Shown here: piece by piece, positions 34,058 through 46,920 of the stretch
Numbering within the stretch: the first letter of the stretch is position 1
Layout: the number at the start of each line of letters is the position of its first letter
From: Stratiolaelaps scimitus
Lineage: Eukaryota; Arthropoda; Arachnida; Mesostigmata; Laelapidae
Direction: 5' to 3'
Assembly: GCA_019614645.1 (NCBI GenBank)
Contig: JABWDB010000036.1
Location: forward strand, 930,001 to 994,000
Length of the DNA: 64,000 nt
Made by a program: the position numbers and the translations under genes
Notes under the pieces: generated by a model
Seen by the model: only the letters and a program-made list of their open reading frames with translations
Database searches by the model: none
What the model was told of the DNA's origin: nothing

Positions 34058-35940
34058 CTGAAATCACAAAAATCATAAAAGGTTATATTTCTATTCAGCT
34101 AACTTGCCCGTCATTTGGTGAATCCGAGAGTAATAGCGTGTTTAAAATTTCTTCCTTTCTCGGCCATATATATATATATATATACACACAGATACATTTA
34201 GATGCACGCAAGTATAATGAACCCGGAACAAACTTAAGAACAACACAACTTATAAATGCCATTATGGTCACGCCAGGTCTAATAAGTATGCATGCTGTCA
34301 GCTTAATCAAAGTGAAAGCTTGAACTTTATTTTCAAAACCACAAAGCTTAATTAACGTGTACAATTAATGAGGTGTGCCTTTATATTATACTGTTCATGT
34401 ACAAATTCTCCTTAATGACCAAGTTCAGAGGTACCTACAACGACCTCGCGGCATTTGGCGCGACATATATATACCGACGAATTGACGTCCAATCACCGTC
34501 ACTAAGAATACATAATGCAAACAAATACATTAAATCATAACCATCAACAGGGGCTTTCAAGCTCCCCCAGCCACCACTGCCGGCCCTACGCGTTCGTACA
34601 TATATATATATATATAATATATATATATATATATTCGTCTATTCATTGTTGTCCATCAATCGAGCTAAGTCGATGCGCAAGTCGAGCTATGAATCGACGC
34701 TTCCCTCGTAATCCTATCCATCGTAACCATTATAACTATTTGTCCGTTTAACGTGAAAGCATCATGTAAGGACTTCGTCTCTCTTTCATACCCTCGTTCT
34801 GTCCCCATCTCCGGCCTATCTACCCGATCTCATTTCGAATATCCTCCTCCCCCCCCCCCTTTCTTCGTTGCCATTGCTTGTCTCGCAGCTCCATCTTCAG
34901 CTTCATCCGCTCGAGACCATCTCCATCCAGAAAGCGTAACTCTCATAATAATAACAACAACAACAATAACAACAGACGCATCAGCTGAAGACGCAACTTC
35001 TGCAGCAGCAGCAGCAGCAACAACAGGAGCGGCAAAGGCATCACAACAGCAACAGATTCGACAGCAGTCAACAAATCCGCAAATCCCCGAAGCACAGACG
35101 AACAGCCATCGCATCGAATCCCGTCCCAAGCTGTGTCCTCCTGCCTCCGCATAAGGGGAGGGAACTTCGTAGACCAACAACACTCTTCGACTCTCTCTCT
35201 CTCTCGCTCGCTCTTCGTTCTATGTGACGTCCTGCATTTCTTCTTCATTCATTGTAGCGCGCGCGCTTTTTTCTGTAGGAGGACACACAGCAGCGATCGA
35301 GTCGGGGATATTGAAGAGGGAGGTGTACGGCAGCGCGCACCCTCAACGACACCATCGTCCCCCTGCCACACAGGCGAAAAAGAATAGATAAAATACATCG
35401 AAATGCTTCATCCGCGTAGCCGTCACGGGCCGCGATGGCCACCGCCAGAAAACCGCGTGTACAGTGAGTCACAGCCGGTGAACGAAGACGAACCTCGTCT
35501 ATCGGCCGCTGCAGTCGACAGTCCCCTCGTCTCGTGCTTGCTAGCCCCTCTCTATCTCTATCTCTCTATATCTCTCTTACGGAAAGTTACACACCAGTGC
35601 ATACATGCACACACACACAGAGACACAGGCATACCCTTACGAACGTCGAGTTTCTCTCAAGTACACATTATCTGTTGTTTTGTTGCTGCTGTTGTTGTCG
35701 TTGTTGCAGCAGCAGCAGCAGCAACGATGGCCCACTGACGACGGTCACAGCGACCATATCCACAACGGCGCAAGTAGCGAGACAGGCTGACCAAGCAGGA
35801 CAAACAACAAGTGGACTGTCTATCGACCGCCTGGTAGAGCATGGGATCAGAACGTCAGAATGTTCATACTCGTACAGCTCACGGCGCGACGTGAACGCCA
35901 ACAGGCAACAGCAACAGTTCGCCAGTGTGGCGCTCTAGCC
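34058..35940. other. Upstream osa intron or 5' region, no exon recognised
   Basis: Contains (TA)n near 34167-34184 and 34598-34634, ACA/CAG-rich text at 34950-35060 and CT-rich stretches. Missing osa 5' exon(s) may lie here or further right. No segment with osa-like composition and a phase-0 donor was found. Confidence 0.4.
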
Positions 35941-35971
35941 CGCCGCTCAAGAGGATGTATATATATGTGTG

Positions 35972-35979
35972 TATAAATA
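35972..35979 (+). promoter_or_regulatory. Candidate plus-strand TATA box
   Basis: TATAAATA, a full consensus, in GTGTATAAATAGACG. It points away from osa. Downstream on the plus strand is an open frame of 121 codons at 36456-36821 without recognisable domains. It could be a divergent promoter or a chance match next to a TA-rich run. Confidence 0.3.
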
Positions 35980-38469
35980 GACGAGTCGCAAACGAACGAA
36001 GTCTTCGTCGGCGGCGGCGACCGCAGCAGCAGGGACAGCGGCGGTAGACCAACTCTCGCGTCTTTATTCTCGCCATCTTTCCCTTGGTTCGTTCGTTCGT
36101 TCGTTGTCTTGAGAGCGAAAAAGCCGTCATCGATTGTCGCCGACGAGTGAAGCGAGAGGCAACAAAAATAGCAGAATCGAACAGACAAACCATTTCTGTC
36201 TCTGAACCGCAACCGCATCCACAGGTAGCTGCTGCTGCTGCTGCTGGTGGATGTGGCTGGTAGTGACAGCAGCAGCAGCAGTAGTAGCAGCCCACCGCCG
36301 AGGTCTTCGCGCCCCGCTTCGCCCTTTGTTGTCGTTGTGGCTTTAGTCGTACGATTCTTCACGCGATTCGTTTGTGCGCCGTCTCGTCTCGTTCATCCGT
36401 CCCATGTCCATAGAGATTCGCCCGCGTTGATCTGCTGGGTTCGCGCGCACGCGCGATGCCGCTGATGCAGCCGGCGGCGTCGTCGTCGACGGGCGGCACA
36501 ACTAGAATTTGCCCCAGCTACGTTGTCGCAGAAAGCAATGACGAGGAGCGAAGGAGCGGATCGTCTCTGCCGAATCGCCTACCGCCGCTCGAGCAGCAGC
36601 ACACGATGTCAGGAGCGGCAGACATCCGAATCTTCGCCGAGTTGATGGGGAAAATGTTGTTGTGCTACTTGGATAGTCCGACGCCCGGCAAACACAATCA
36701 GCAGCCGACGCAGTTGGCGCGGGCAAGGCAAGACGGAGGAGGAGGAGGAACAATAACAACAACAAGAACAACAACAACAACAACGAAACAACAGCAGAAG
36801 CCATTCAGAAGATGGCGATAGCCATAGTACCAGCGGCCAGAAACAGCAAATAGAAGAAGAAAAGGAACAACACCATCAGCTCCACTCCGATGACGAGTGG
36901 TAGCAGGAACCACAGAGCAGCAGCAGCAGCGACAGCATCACGAAGTGCTCCCGCGGGCAGTGCCACTCGGCGCTGGTGGTGCTGTCTTTTCTGCTGCTGC
37001 TGTTGCTGCAGATGCCATAGCCATGATGGTGGTGGTGGTGGTTGCGATGGTTCGCATGGCACGTTCGCAAAATCGACATCTTCAGCAGCGTAAAGCGTCG
37101 GCAAACTCGGCTGGCCGGCGACGCTCGCACAACCCCTGCAGCAGCAGCATAAGACTGCCTCCTCGTTGCTACCACTACAGACGGACAACGGCGATAGTAG
37201 CAGCAGCCGCAGCAGCAGGAGGACGACCACCAGCTCGCTCGCTCGCTCACTCATTGTCTGCGGACCAAACCAAATATGAGACATCTCGAACGAATCAGCG
37301 CGCGCCAGTGGATTGTGTTGTGCTGCCGGCTTCGTCTCCGATACGAAGCTCGCACGTTGACGACGTTTGCGAGCGACGGAGAGCGACAGGGGAGACAGCG
37401 ACGAACGATAGAAGAGGTGGAAGACGACAGCACGGGGCACGGCGACGCCGGCAACATTCGCCGGCAACACAGACGGACCATAGACGGACCAATGGTGGCC
37501 GTATTGGCGTTGATGGCCGCTGTGGTATCAGCAGCGCACCACAACAGCAGCCGCAGCATAACCCTTTAGTTTCCTATCTGGAGCCAGTTCGCTTGCGAGG
37601 AAGTCGACAGATAGACAGGCACGGCTGAAGATGGAACGGTAAAGCAGACAGAATGGAACGGAGCACACAGCGATACGCCACCGTCATCGTCACAGAAATA
37701 GCCATTACAGCGTCGGCCGCATCGTTGGAATCTTTGCGCGCTCCGCAACACAGACGATCAACGTCAAGGAGTAGACACGCATGAAGCCGGGGACTGGAAT
37801 CAACTGCCGAGCCAATGGCGGCGGCGGCGGCGGTGCGCCGGCAGCGAAACAGCAACAGCAGTGGCTGCAGAATAACCAGCACGAACGGTAGACACGAACG
37901 ATGATGGGTCAACACCAGGAGATGGCTTGGGGAGAAGACAGGATAGGCGTAGCAGCAACAGCAACAGCAGCAGACGAACAAGCAGTCGAGTCGAATCAAC
38001 ATCACGCGGCGGCTGGGAAGGAAGAACGATGGAGGGGACTTCGTCGAACGCCGACTGAGAGCGGACCAGCAGCAAAACCGAGGAGCGTCTCGGAGCGGCT
38101 TCGGTCTGGCCGAAGCCGCTCGATCGGAGTTGGATGCACATCCGACGTCGAATGAAGTCGAATCATAGACGGAAAGTCTTTACGGCAAGCCGCTCGCGTC
38201 GGCTGTAGCGACGACAGACGATGAGCTCTGGCGTATTGACTACGAGAGGGGAGACAGGCGGAAAGCGGCAAGTGGGCCTCGGTATCGGTGGCTGGCCGCT
38301 TGATCGGTCGGCGAGGCGAGTCGGCTTGCACATTATGGACTTCATCTCTCTCTCTCTATCTCTATCTCTTGCTCGTTTGGCAACGGAGCAACGAGTGCAT
38401 CTGACAGTCATCCGGGCAAAACGCTTGCGATCCGGTGTACTGCCATTCAAACTAGTGTATCCGTCGTGT

Positions 38470-38471
<2 letters not shown>

Positions 38472-38502
<31 letters not shown>
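38472..38502. repeat. (TA)n microsatellite
   Basis: Uninterrupted TA run of about 30 bases. Confidence 0.9.
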
Positions 38503-38505
<3 letters not shown>

Positions 38506-41500
38506 CACATCATGGGTTATCATCGGTCCGGCATGAATAATACGAACATGCCCTGTTGTGGCCGGAAGCATAAAGCTAGATAAAGCCATAGAAAGATCGA
38601 CTGTGACGACCGAAATGACAAGCAACAAAAAACGAACGCCGGCACAGAATAACGTGAGGAAACGCCACTATTATTTATTCCCTTGGACAATTCCAACCCC
38701 GATTAGCCATACGCTGGACATATGCTCGTGGTTGACGCATATAGATACGTTGCTCAAGAGCAACCTACGTACAAACCAGCGTCGACCAGCGTTAAACTAT
38801 TCTCGATTGCTCCTTCACAGCCCTTCGGAACGACTTCGACAGATGACAATGGACCACACGGCAGGGTAGCAGTAGTATTATACAAAAGTCTGCCTTGACG
38901 GCGGCGGCAGCTGCTACGACCAATCGAGTCAGAAACATAGAGAGAGCGAGAGAGACCCATCATCACCACAACCGCCGCCGCCGCAGCAGCAGCAGCAGAG
39001 TATGCCGCACGCGTGCATGCATTCGTTGGAGACGAGGACAACGACGACAAGATGCTGATAGATTCGCCGTAACCCAACAGCGAATTTGGTTAGTGGTCGT
39101 CGTCGGCGCTGCTGCTGCTGCTGCTGAGGCAGCGGTGGCTGTCGCCTTTCGATCGTGTTGCAGCTCGCAAGGCAACACAAATGACGTCGCCAATGGAATA
39201 GGTAGAAATATCGACTACTTCTTCGTAGAATTGGCCGACCCGGTCGATCCGGATGAGTGTTCTACGCTGGCCAGTTCTCCCTTCTGTCTCTACTGCTGCT
39301 ACTGTTGCTGCTGCTGCTGCTGAAGAACAAGCCGCACCGACAATGCTCAATAAAATATCATATAATTGTGTGAAGTGACCGAATTGAGTCACCGTGAATG
39401 TCTAATAGGCGTAATTCATATTTCGGCTGTGAAAGTCTCGTCTTGCCATTGTTTATTAATGTTGTTCGTGTTGTAGTCCACAGCATTCAGCTCATAGGAG
39501 GGTTGCTAGTATACACAGATTTCTCGGAAGTGCTTCAAATTCACTGTGCCAAATGCCAAAATCGGAATACAACAAATGGTAGCGTGGATCCGTTATGAAA
39601 CAGGGCCGACATCACAGAGTGACTTCAGGTGGAGAGATGTCGGCTGCCCTTCAAGAAATCAAAAAAATAATAATAATCCAAAATTATGTGATCAACTATA
39701 TCATTCTCTCATCGTATTAAGATTGAGATTAAGAAGCTGTTAGTCAGCCCCCCAACTGAGTGAAACACAACAGCAACAGCAGCAGTAGTAGCACAAACAG
39801 AAAAATGGAGTCTCAGCCAGTCAGATCAGCAATCATGAACGAGCACAGTAGCAACGGCCACACCACAACGGCGACCATCAATGGCGGTGGCCAGCCAGCC
39901 AGCGTCAGAACACCAGTAGCTGTTTAGTGGTGCGCTGCTAGTGTCAGTGGTGCTGGCTGTGGTTAGGGCCTGTAATGGTGATTATCAACCAACCCGGTCC
40001 CGCTGCCACTAGCGACGACGGCGACGGCGGCGGCGGTGGCAACTGCACTGGCTGTAGGAGGTCTCGTCTGATACACAGACAGACAGCGGCAAGCAGCAGG
40101 GTTCAAGGTTACTATTACGGGAGCTAGCCCCCTCTCAGCAACACCCGGCTGTTCATGACTCTATTTTCCTTCATGGCCCCAAAGACCGGAGAAGAAGAAG
40201 AAGAAGAAGAGGCAACAGGCGTAACAGCCATTGGGCAGCTATTTTCATCATCGGGATGAGATGTGATCATTATCGACAGTAACTACAGCAAGTGGATGGT
40301 GATAATCCAGCATGGACAGGACGACGATGGAGGTGGAATAAGCAGAATAATGAAGACAGAAGTTGAACTGATTCTTGCTGCTGCTGCTGGTGGTGACTGC
40401 TGCTGCTGCTGCTGTCAGACGTTGCTTCGGCCGGTGTGGACAACGGTGGGAACAGCAACAACTGTGGTTCAGGTTTTGCTCTTAACGTAAATCGTTTACG
40501 CGCGAAGGTCCTGTGTCGAACCCTTTTCGCGCCTTCTGGTGAACGCTGACTGACCAACCCAACGCATCGTTGAACTGTGATCATGACAAGAAATGGAACA
40601 ACTGTGATGACAACAGCTGTAACAACAATAAGATGGGTATATATATATATATATATAAACATCATCATCAGTAGCAGCCTCCATAGCGATAGACAGACGA
40701 GTGGACGGACAGACAGACAGCCAAAACATGTCCTGTCCTCCTCATAGCAAACACGCCAACAACTATTATTGAACAACACTACCAGGACTGCTGCCAACAA
40801 CAGCAGCAACAACAACAACAACAACAACTCGACACTAACTGACTGACTGACTGATACAGACAGACAATCAGGAGGAGGACATCGCCGCCACTGCCGCCGC
40901 CGCCGCCGATGATGATGATGCCGCGGCTGCCAGGAATGATCACAGGGTTCATTGACCCTTTCAAACTACGACTACCACACTGCTGCTGCTGCTGTGGCAG
41001 GATAAGAGTGAAATGAGACACAGGATAACTGGGATCATTATCACAACATCAGCAGCATCCACACACACACACACACATATATATATATACACCCAAGATC
41101 ACCGCGCACCACAATAATCACCATGATGCTGATGATGATGATTATGATGACAGGTGATGGTGATCGTGGTGGTGTTAGTAGTCACAATAGTGATCCTGAT
41201 TTCATTATCATAATCATCATCACGATGCTGCGGATGATGATGATGGTGATGGACGTAATAATTGTTACTACTATAAAATCGCTACTATTATATAATGGCG
41301 ATAACTAGAAGTCGCTCGTCCAGTCGTCCGCTCAAGCGAAACGGGCGCGGTGTCACTTGGTGGCACCATTGCGGATCGCCGCTTAATCTAATCCTAACGG
41401 CAAATCGCGACAACACCCGAATCGTTGACATATTGATCTTTTCGCAAACACTGATGCTGCTGCTGCTCACTACCTAACAGAGACAGCTATCGCCCATCGG

Positions 41501-41558
41501 TTAATGGCCAGAATTTCTTGCTTGCTTATAGAACCCAGTGATAAAGTGTGAAACATAT

Positions 41559-41590
<32 letters not shown>

Positions 41591-42935
41591 GAACTGTTGC
41601 CGCCGCCACCGACGATGATGCTGATGGTGACTACGTCGTGGTCATCATCTGTCCAGAATGCGTCGGGTACATGCGACCTTGAAAATAGTCCAATAAATTT
41701 AACAGGAGTTCGTTTATCCGGCTGTCAACAAAACTCAAATCGACACGTGCGCCGAACGATCCGAGTCAACAACGGCGACTTCTCTATTCGTGCACCTGCC
41801 CGACTCGGACGCTAAAAACACAGCCGGTGATAACGGAATATGACAGTTTCGCCTCAGTCAACTCGTGTCATGAACTCGTCTTCATGTGGGACACTTTCGA
41901 CGGAAACAACACCTGCAGCTGCTAAATCATAGCTGCTCATTGAAGTAGGAATTGTAGTTGTGCTTATAATCATATTAACGATGACAATATAAAAATATAA
42001 TTCGAACAATCATACTATTGGGCACTGCGACCCATTGCAAGAGCCTGCGAAGGTTCGGTTTAACGGTGTATATACTATGTTTGTCATATATATATATACA
42101 TAAGAATAACAACAAAAGCACGATTGCCGCCTGTGTGTGTGTGTGTGTGCTCTACCATATGCAAAATCATCCCACAGCCAGAGCGGTAATGGCCCCGACG
42201 AGATTCCACCATCTAACTAACAGCGACAATGATAATAGCAATAGTTCAGATTGAACAGACACAGGCTGATAAGCAGAACTGGCAAAGCGGTATAAAGAAA
42301 ACACGCTACAAAATATCGATATTAGCTGGCGGCTGATTGACGGGGCAATGCCGCAATGCCGTGTAATAAAGCTACCACCGATCGGCGTCCGCATTCGGCG
42401 TGGCGCACACCGACAAACAAACATCGCGACACATATAAACGTGCTGTGATAGTTGTGCAGTGTGCCCGCTGCAACGGTGAATTCTACAGCAGGGACGATG
42501 TGAACGGGATGATTCTGTCACAACAGCAGAATATCGATAGCGAGCAAACTGCCAAGAAAAATCGGCAGCGCTGGAACAACAGCAGCAGCAACAATCGTCA
42601 TCGTTACGGGGAATAGACGCTCGCAGGAGGTGGGGATCCCGGCTCGGCTCGGTTCACCCGGCCGATTCGGTTACATAGGCTGTCCGTGTAGGGATATGCA
42701 ATCGATTCTCGCGTCTCACCGGAATAGCGAGCCGAACAACGCTGACGATGATAATGATGATAATGAATACATCGGCACATGTGCGCACATAAACGTACCT
42801 TAGCAACCAAAGTAATGGTGAGGTAATGTCGTAGGTACGCTCCATACAAGTCAATGTGTGTGTGTGTGTGTGTGTATACAACATGTTTAGATGCAAAGCT
42901 AGACTACGTCTGCGGACGGATTCGCGCCGTGTCTA

Positions 42936-42996
<61 letters not shown>
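42936..42996. repeat. (TA)n microsatellite, longest in the window
   Basis: Uninterrupted TA for about 60 bases, about 80 bases downstream of a (GT)n run at 42855-42874. Confidence 0.95.
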
Positions 42997-42998
<2 letters not shown>

Positions 42999-43375
42999 AC
43001 CGTAGCACTCCAGCGGTACGAATCACCTGTCCCCGTGCAATCATCGGAGCCGCAAGCATGCTCATCTCCACCTGATCCTTGTCAATTTCGGTAGAGTCTC
43101 AGGTGTTCGGAGCGCCGCTGCTGTTCCGAGTCGCGCGATCCGCTTGCCTGCTCACGGTCAGGCCACGAGGCTTATCATTTCGTGAGCGATGCTCACCACG
43201 CCACCGGTGAGTGGCACTTTCTCGTCCGTGTTTCGTGTGCTGTCCCCCCTCTTCGTGGTTTTCGTGCCACTCGTTCCATAGACCCCCCCCCCGACCCCCC
43301 GACCACATCTTCTTCTTCTTCTCACGTCGCTGCTGTCAGTGCCGCCGTTCGTAATGTTTTCACCCGGTAGTCGAA

Positions 43376-43519
43376 ATGTGGTTTCTCTCGTATTCCGCTC
43401 TACGGCTGCTACTTGCGCTGCTATTTCCTCTAAGCACTGAGGCATCTGTGGCCACCGCCACCGCCTGCAACCGTTGCCACAGCAGCGGCAGCAGTGGCGG
43501 CGGCGGCGGCGGCAGATGA
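43376..43519 (+). CDS. Small ORF with signal-peptide-like start (doubtful)
   Basis: A 47-codon frame starts MWFLSYSALRLLLALLFPLS and continues TEASVATATACNRCHSSGSS, ending in glycines coded by a GGC run. The first 23 residues look like a signal peptide. The remainder is repeat-derived. It could be the first exon of a secreted protein or chance. No promoter or downstream exon was found. Confidence 0.15.
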   Translation: MWFLSYSALRLLLALLFPLSTEASVATATACNRCHSSGSSGGGGGGR

Positions 43520-43831
43520 AGAAAGTAAACCACTTCGCCTTCTGCTGCTTCGCCTTTTTCGTCTTCAGCAGTTGATTTTTCTGACTTTCGCAGATGTTGT
43601 TGTTGTTGTTGGTGATGATGATGCTGTTGATGATGATCATGATGATCGCTAGTGGTGATGACGTCATCGTCACCATAATCAAAACGGCGTATTTCTGGAC
43701 TTGTAGCACCGGTGGGCCGTCGTCGTCAACAACAACAACGACAACGATGAACAACAACAAGACGTCCCGTACAGTACAGCTGCTTCCATTATATTATTAG
43801 TATTACTATCTTATATATTTATTATCACCAA

Positions 43832-43866
<35 letters not shown>

Positions 43867-44374
43867 AAGTATTTATGAATGAATGACTCATCATAGTAGC
43901 GACAACGACATTGGGAGTTAAGGCGTTGTCTGTTACTATGTTTCACTGATGACGAATGAATGAAGTCTCTTGTGACTTCTGTTTACTCAAATTCATACTA
44001 GCTACACACAAATCTTCTCCGTTGCAAGTTCAGTACACAGCATAAAATTTGTCTAAGAGTGCAACATTTACATAATTCGTACAGAGCCGATTGCAGTATG
44101 TCCAGCCACCGTCACAGTTTCGTGATGGACATTGATAATCAGCGATTCCATGCGAACGAAGTAGCAGTAAGACCAGGCGGCAGTTTCGACACTTTAAGCG
44201 ACATTTTTCTTGCTCAAACGAGCTGCCCTTGTTAGTACGACTCGTAAATGATGTTCACATACGACAACGTTCGCGGTGGAGAAATCCTCATAACATCCCT
44301 CCGAGGGCTCGTATTAACCTAGCCCGACTATACATATGCGATACGACTTGATAAACTTACTCTGTAGGTATATG

Positions 44375-44375
<1 letters not shown>

Positions 44376-44419
<44 letters not shown>
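44376..44419. repeat. (TA)n microsatellite
   Basis: Uninterrupted TA run of about 44 bases. Confidence 0.95.
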
Positions 44420-44420
<1 letters not shown>

Positions 44421-46533
44421 CTCTCAGAACCCCTCATATATATCGAGCTGAGCCCGCGCTATGCTCAAGCGACGACAGACGACACGAGTTGAAGATGCTC
44501 GCAAGCGCAATAACAATAGAAGCAGCTATAGCAACAGTAACCGCGGTAGCCACAGCAGCAGCAGCACCACTGTTACCGGTGCCTCAATGCAAACGATATG
44601 GGAACAGACAATACAATGTTGGTGGGGGGGAGGGGGTAGACAGAACGACAAATAACAGTGGTCCCGAAGAGGCCCGAATTTCCTTTTTCATTGGCTCACC
44701 ACCTCAAGCCCCAACAGTAGCCCCACACCCCTCAGGGCCCACCCCGGGGCCCAATTGTCTGGATGGTTATCCCATACAAATGCATCCGACCACCGCTTGT
44801 GGTTGTATTTTCATCACGGCACGAGCAGTATAGTTGGGCAAGCCGGAGAATAGGATTCATCGTCGGCCACTAGCCATCAATGCAAACGAACCCTCAAGCA
44901 CCGATACTCGCAATTCCTCGCTGTCCAGACATTCGACTCGCGAAGTCTTCGGATCAGGTTAGCTCTCGCTGTCGGCTAGCGCAGATTGACCCCTGTCTAA
45001 TACAATAACATCACCACCACCACCTGAATCAACCAATTGTCGTGTATCACAGTAAAGCCAGCAGGCGCTACTGTCAGAACAGCGGTAAAATCGAGATGGG
45101 AGTGTCGGGCTGGTCCAATTCTCATTGTCGAAGTCACACACTACCTGAATAGAAGTTACTAGTTCTCACTTTGTGGGGCCAGCGATATTTCGCATCTCGC
45201 ATACACCAACTGTATTCACTATATTAGCAAAATGTGTTAACGACAATGTGATAACCAAGACAGTACAAATCATTAGAGACAATTGGAGCCCCATCCACCC
45301 GTTCACTATTTCTCCTTATATTATCCGTTCATGTATTTATTTCATCTTCCGGTTCTCAACAACAATAACAACACCAACAGAAACGACAGCAACAACAACA
45401 ATAGCGACAATCGAATGATTGTTCCAAATAAGCGTTCCAATGGGCTCGTTTAAAGCAATCGCAGTACCGCTATGAGCTGCTCCGCCGCACAGCGAATGCT
45501 GGAGAACCCCAAAGCACAAAAAAACTCGACCAACATAATAAGTTTAAATTCCGAGTTCGCATGGCTGACTCGCTGACCACGTTCTCTGCGCTCCCATCTG
45601 CGTCTGTCGTAACTGACTCGTCGGTTAGCTGTTGACCGCTATTGTTGCTGTTGTCGTTCATGTTATTGTTGATTTTTAACAGATGTCGTCATCGACAGTT
45701 CCATAGCGTCGTGGTCCTAATGACTGCAGGACCAGCACCCGCTTGCTGTATATATATATATATATATATATATACATTCGTAGGCTGTCGACTCTTGTGC
45801 GACGACGATTTAATATAACCCACATAGACGGTGTTTATCCTTTGTTACTTTTCTGTATTCTGTTATAGGACGACGAACGGCACAGAGTTTGTCTTCACCG
45901 ACAGCGCGGCGGTGGCCCGCAGGTATATATATATATATATATATAACAGTGAGAACGACAATAGTTGCGTCTATCACAGCCGGACGTCGGGTGGCGGTTG
46001 CCTCGTTTTCTCCCTTGTGACAATCATAGATCATCAGGCACAGCGTCGACTCTGCTGCTGCTGTTGCTGCTGAATCAGCAGAACGGGGGAGCACTATGAC
46101 AGGTGCGCTGAGATGTCCGTTTTATTCTCTTGATGCTGCCGATGAGGTGTTGCCATGTAAATTGGTGCTAGTATTTGCCGGTATGGTCGTGTGTCTGTGT
46201 GTGTGGAGTGCATCTCAGCAGAGGGTTACCCGTGAATCATCAGTTGCTCGCCCGAATCGGAATTAAAAATCCGGCCCGGAGGCCGGCTGATCTGATCAAA
46301 ATAATAATGAAATAATGATGGTGATGATGGACGATTTGAAGTGTACACAGATCTAGTTGGCACGTACGCATATGGGCCGTTTAGCGAATAGTGCGAAGCA
46401 CGTCACACCGTATAAGCCGCTCGTGTAAGCAATTAAAAACGTGTTTGCCAAATTAGCGTGTACTAATAGTAATAGTGTAATAGTGTTTAGACACACACAC
46501 AACTAATGAAATGAAATCAAATTTCTTATTATA

Positions 46534-46920
46534 CTAATATAAAAAACTGTAAAATATTTCTGAAAAGATTCTATCTAATTTATACGGCCTCGATTTTCGT
46601 TTCGTTGGATAGAACAGTCGATGAATAGTCATGAGTGTATTATTCTCATTCAGTTCATTTTTGAAGCAATCATATGCGGTCCGACCATTGTAGACCACAT
46701 GCACCGCACTTGTTGATACCGCACACCGATTTCCATGGTCCACATCGATATAATTCATAGGTACACGTTCTTGCTTGAGTTCGTCTACGCGAACACTGAA
46801 CACTGTGATCTCACTGACTTTCAAAATCGTCGTCGTCACCGATAAATAGCACAGCAAGCAAAGTCGATATCCAATCTCGACATTACAAACAAGCACGTTT
46901 AGGTTAACTCTCGCATTCAC
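46534..46920 (-). CDS. Hypothetical 128-residue ORF (doubtful)
   Basis: An ATG-started minus-strand frame of 128 codons in AT-balanced DNA without simple repeats, unlike its surroundings. The N-terminal third is hydrophobic and cysteine-containing (LVCNVEIGYRLCLLCYLSV) and the C-terminus is basic and aromatic. No family is recognised and no promoter or polyadenylation signal stands out. It could be a transposon fragment. Confidence 0.18.
   Translation of the reverse strand: MNARVNLNVLVCNVEIGYRLCLLCYLSVTTTILKVSEITVFSVRVDELKQERVPMNYIDVDHGNRCAVSTSAVHVVYNGRTAYDCFKNELNENNTLMTIHRLFYPTKRKSRPYKLDRIFSEIFYSFLY

Larger units (their letters stand above)
35980..46000. other. Triplet-repeat-rich non-coding region, plus strand mostly purine-rich
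   Basis: Most of this block consists of CAG, ACA, GAC and GCN triplets on the plus strand (for example around 36250, 36740, 38980, 40790 and 44540), with interspersed (TA)n tracts. Long frames are made of S, A, Q, R, L or C homopolymers, depending on frame. No conserved domain or exon set was seen. It may be an intron or regulatory DNA of osa or of an undetected gene. Confidence 0.5.

Noticed and set aside
36456..36821. 121-codon plus-strand ORF starting MPLMQPAASSS, downstream of a TATA motif
   Set aside because: The second half is a triplet repeat (T- and Q-rich) and the first half matches nothing I know; kept only as context for the promoter candidate.
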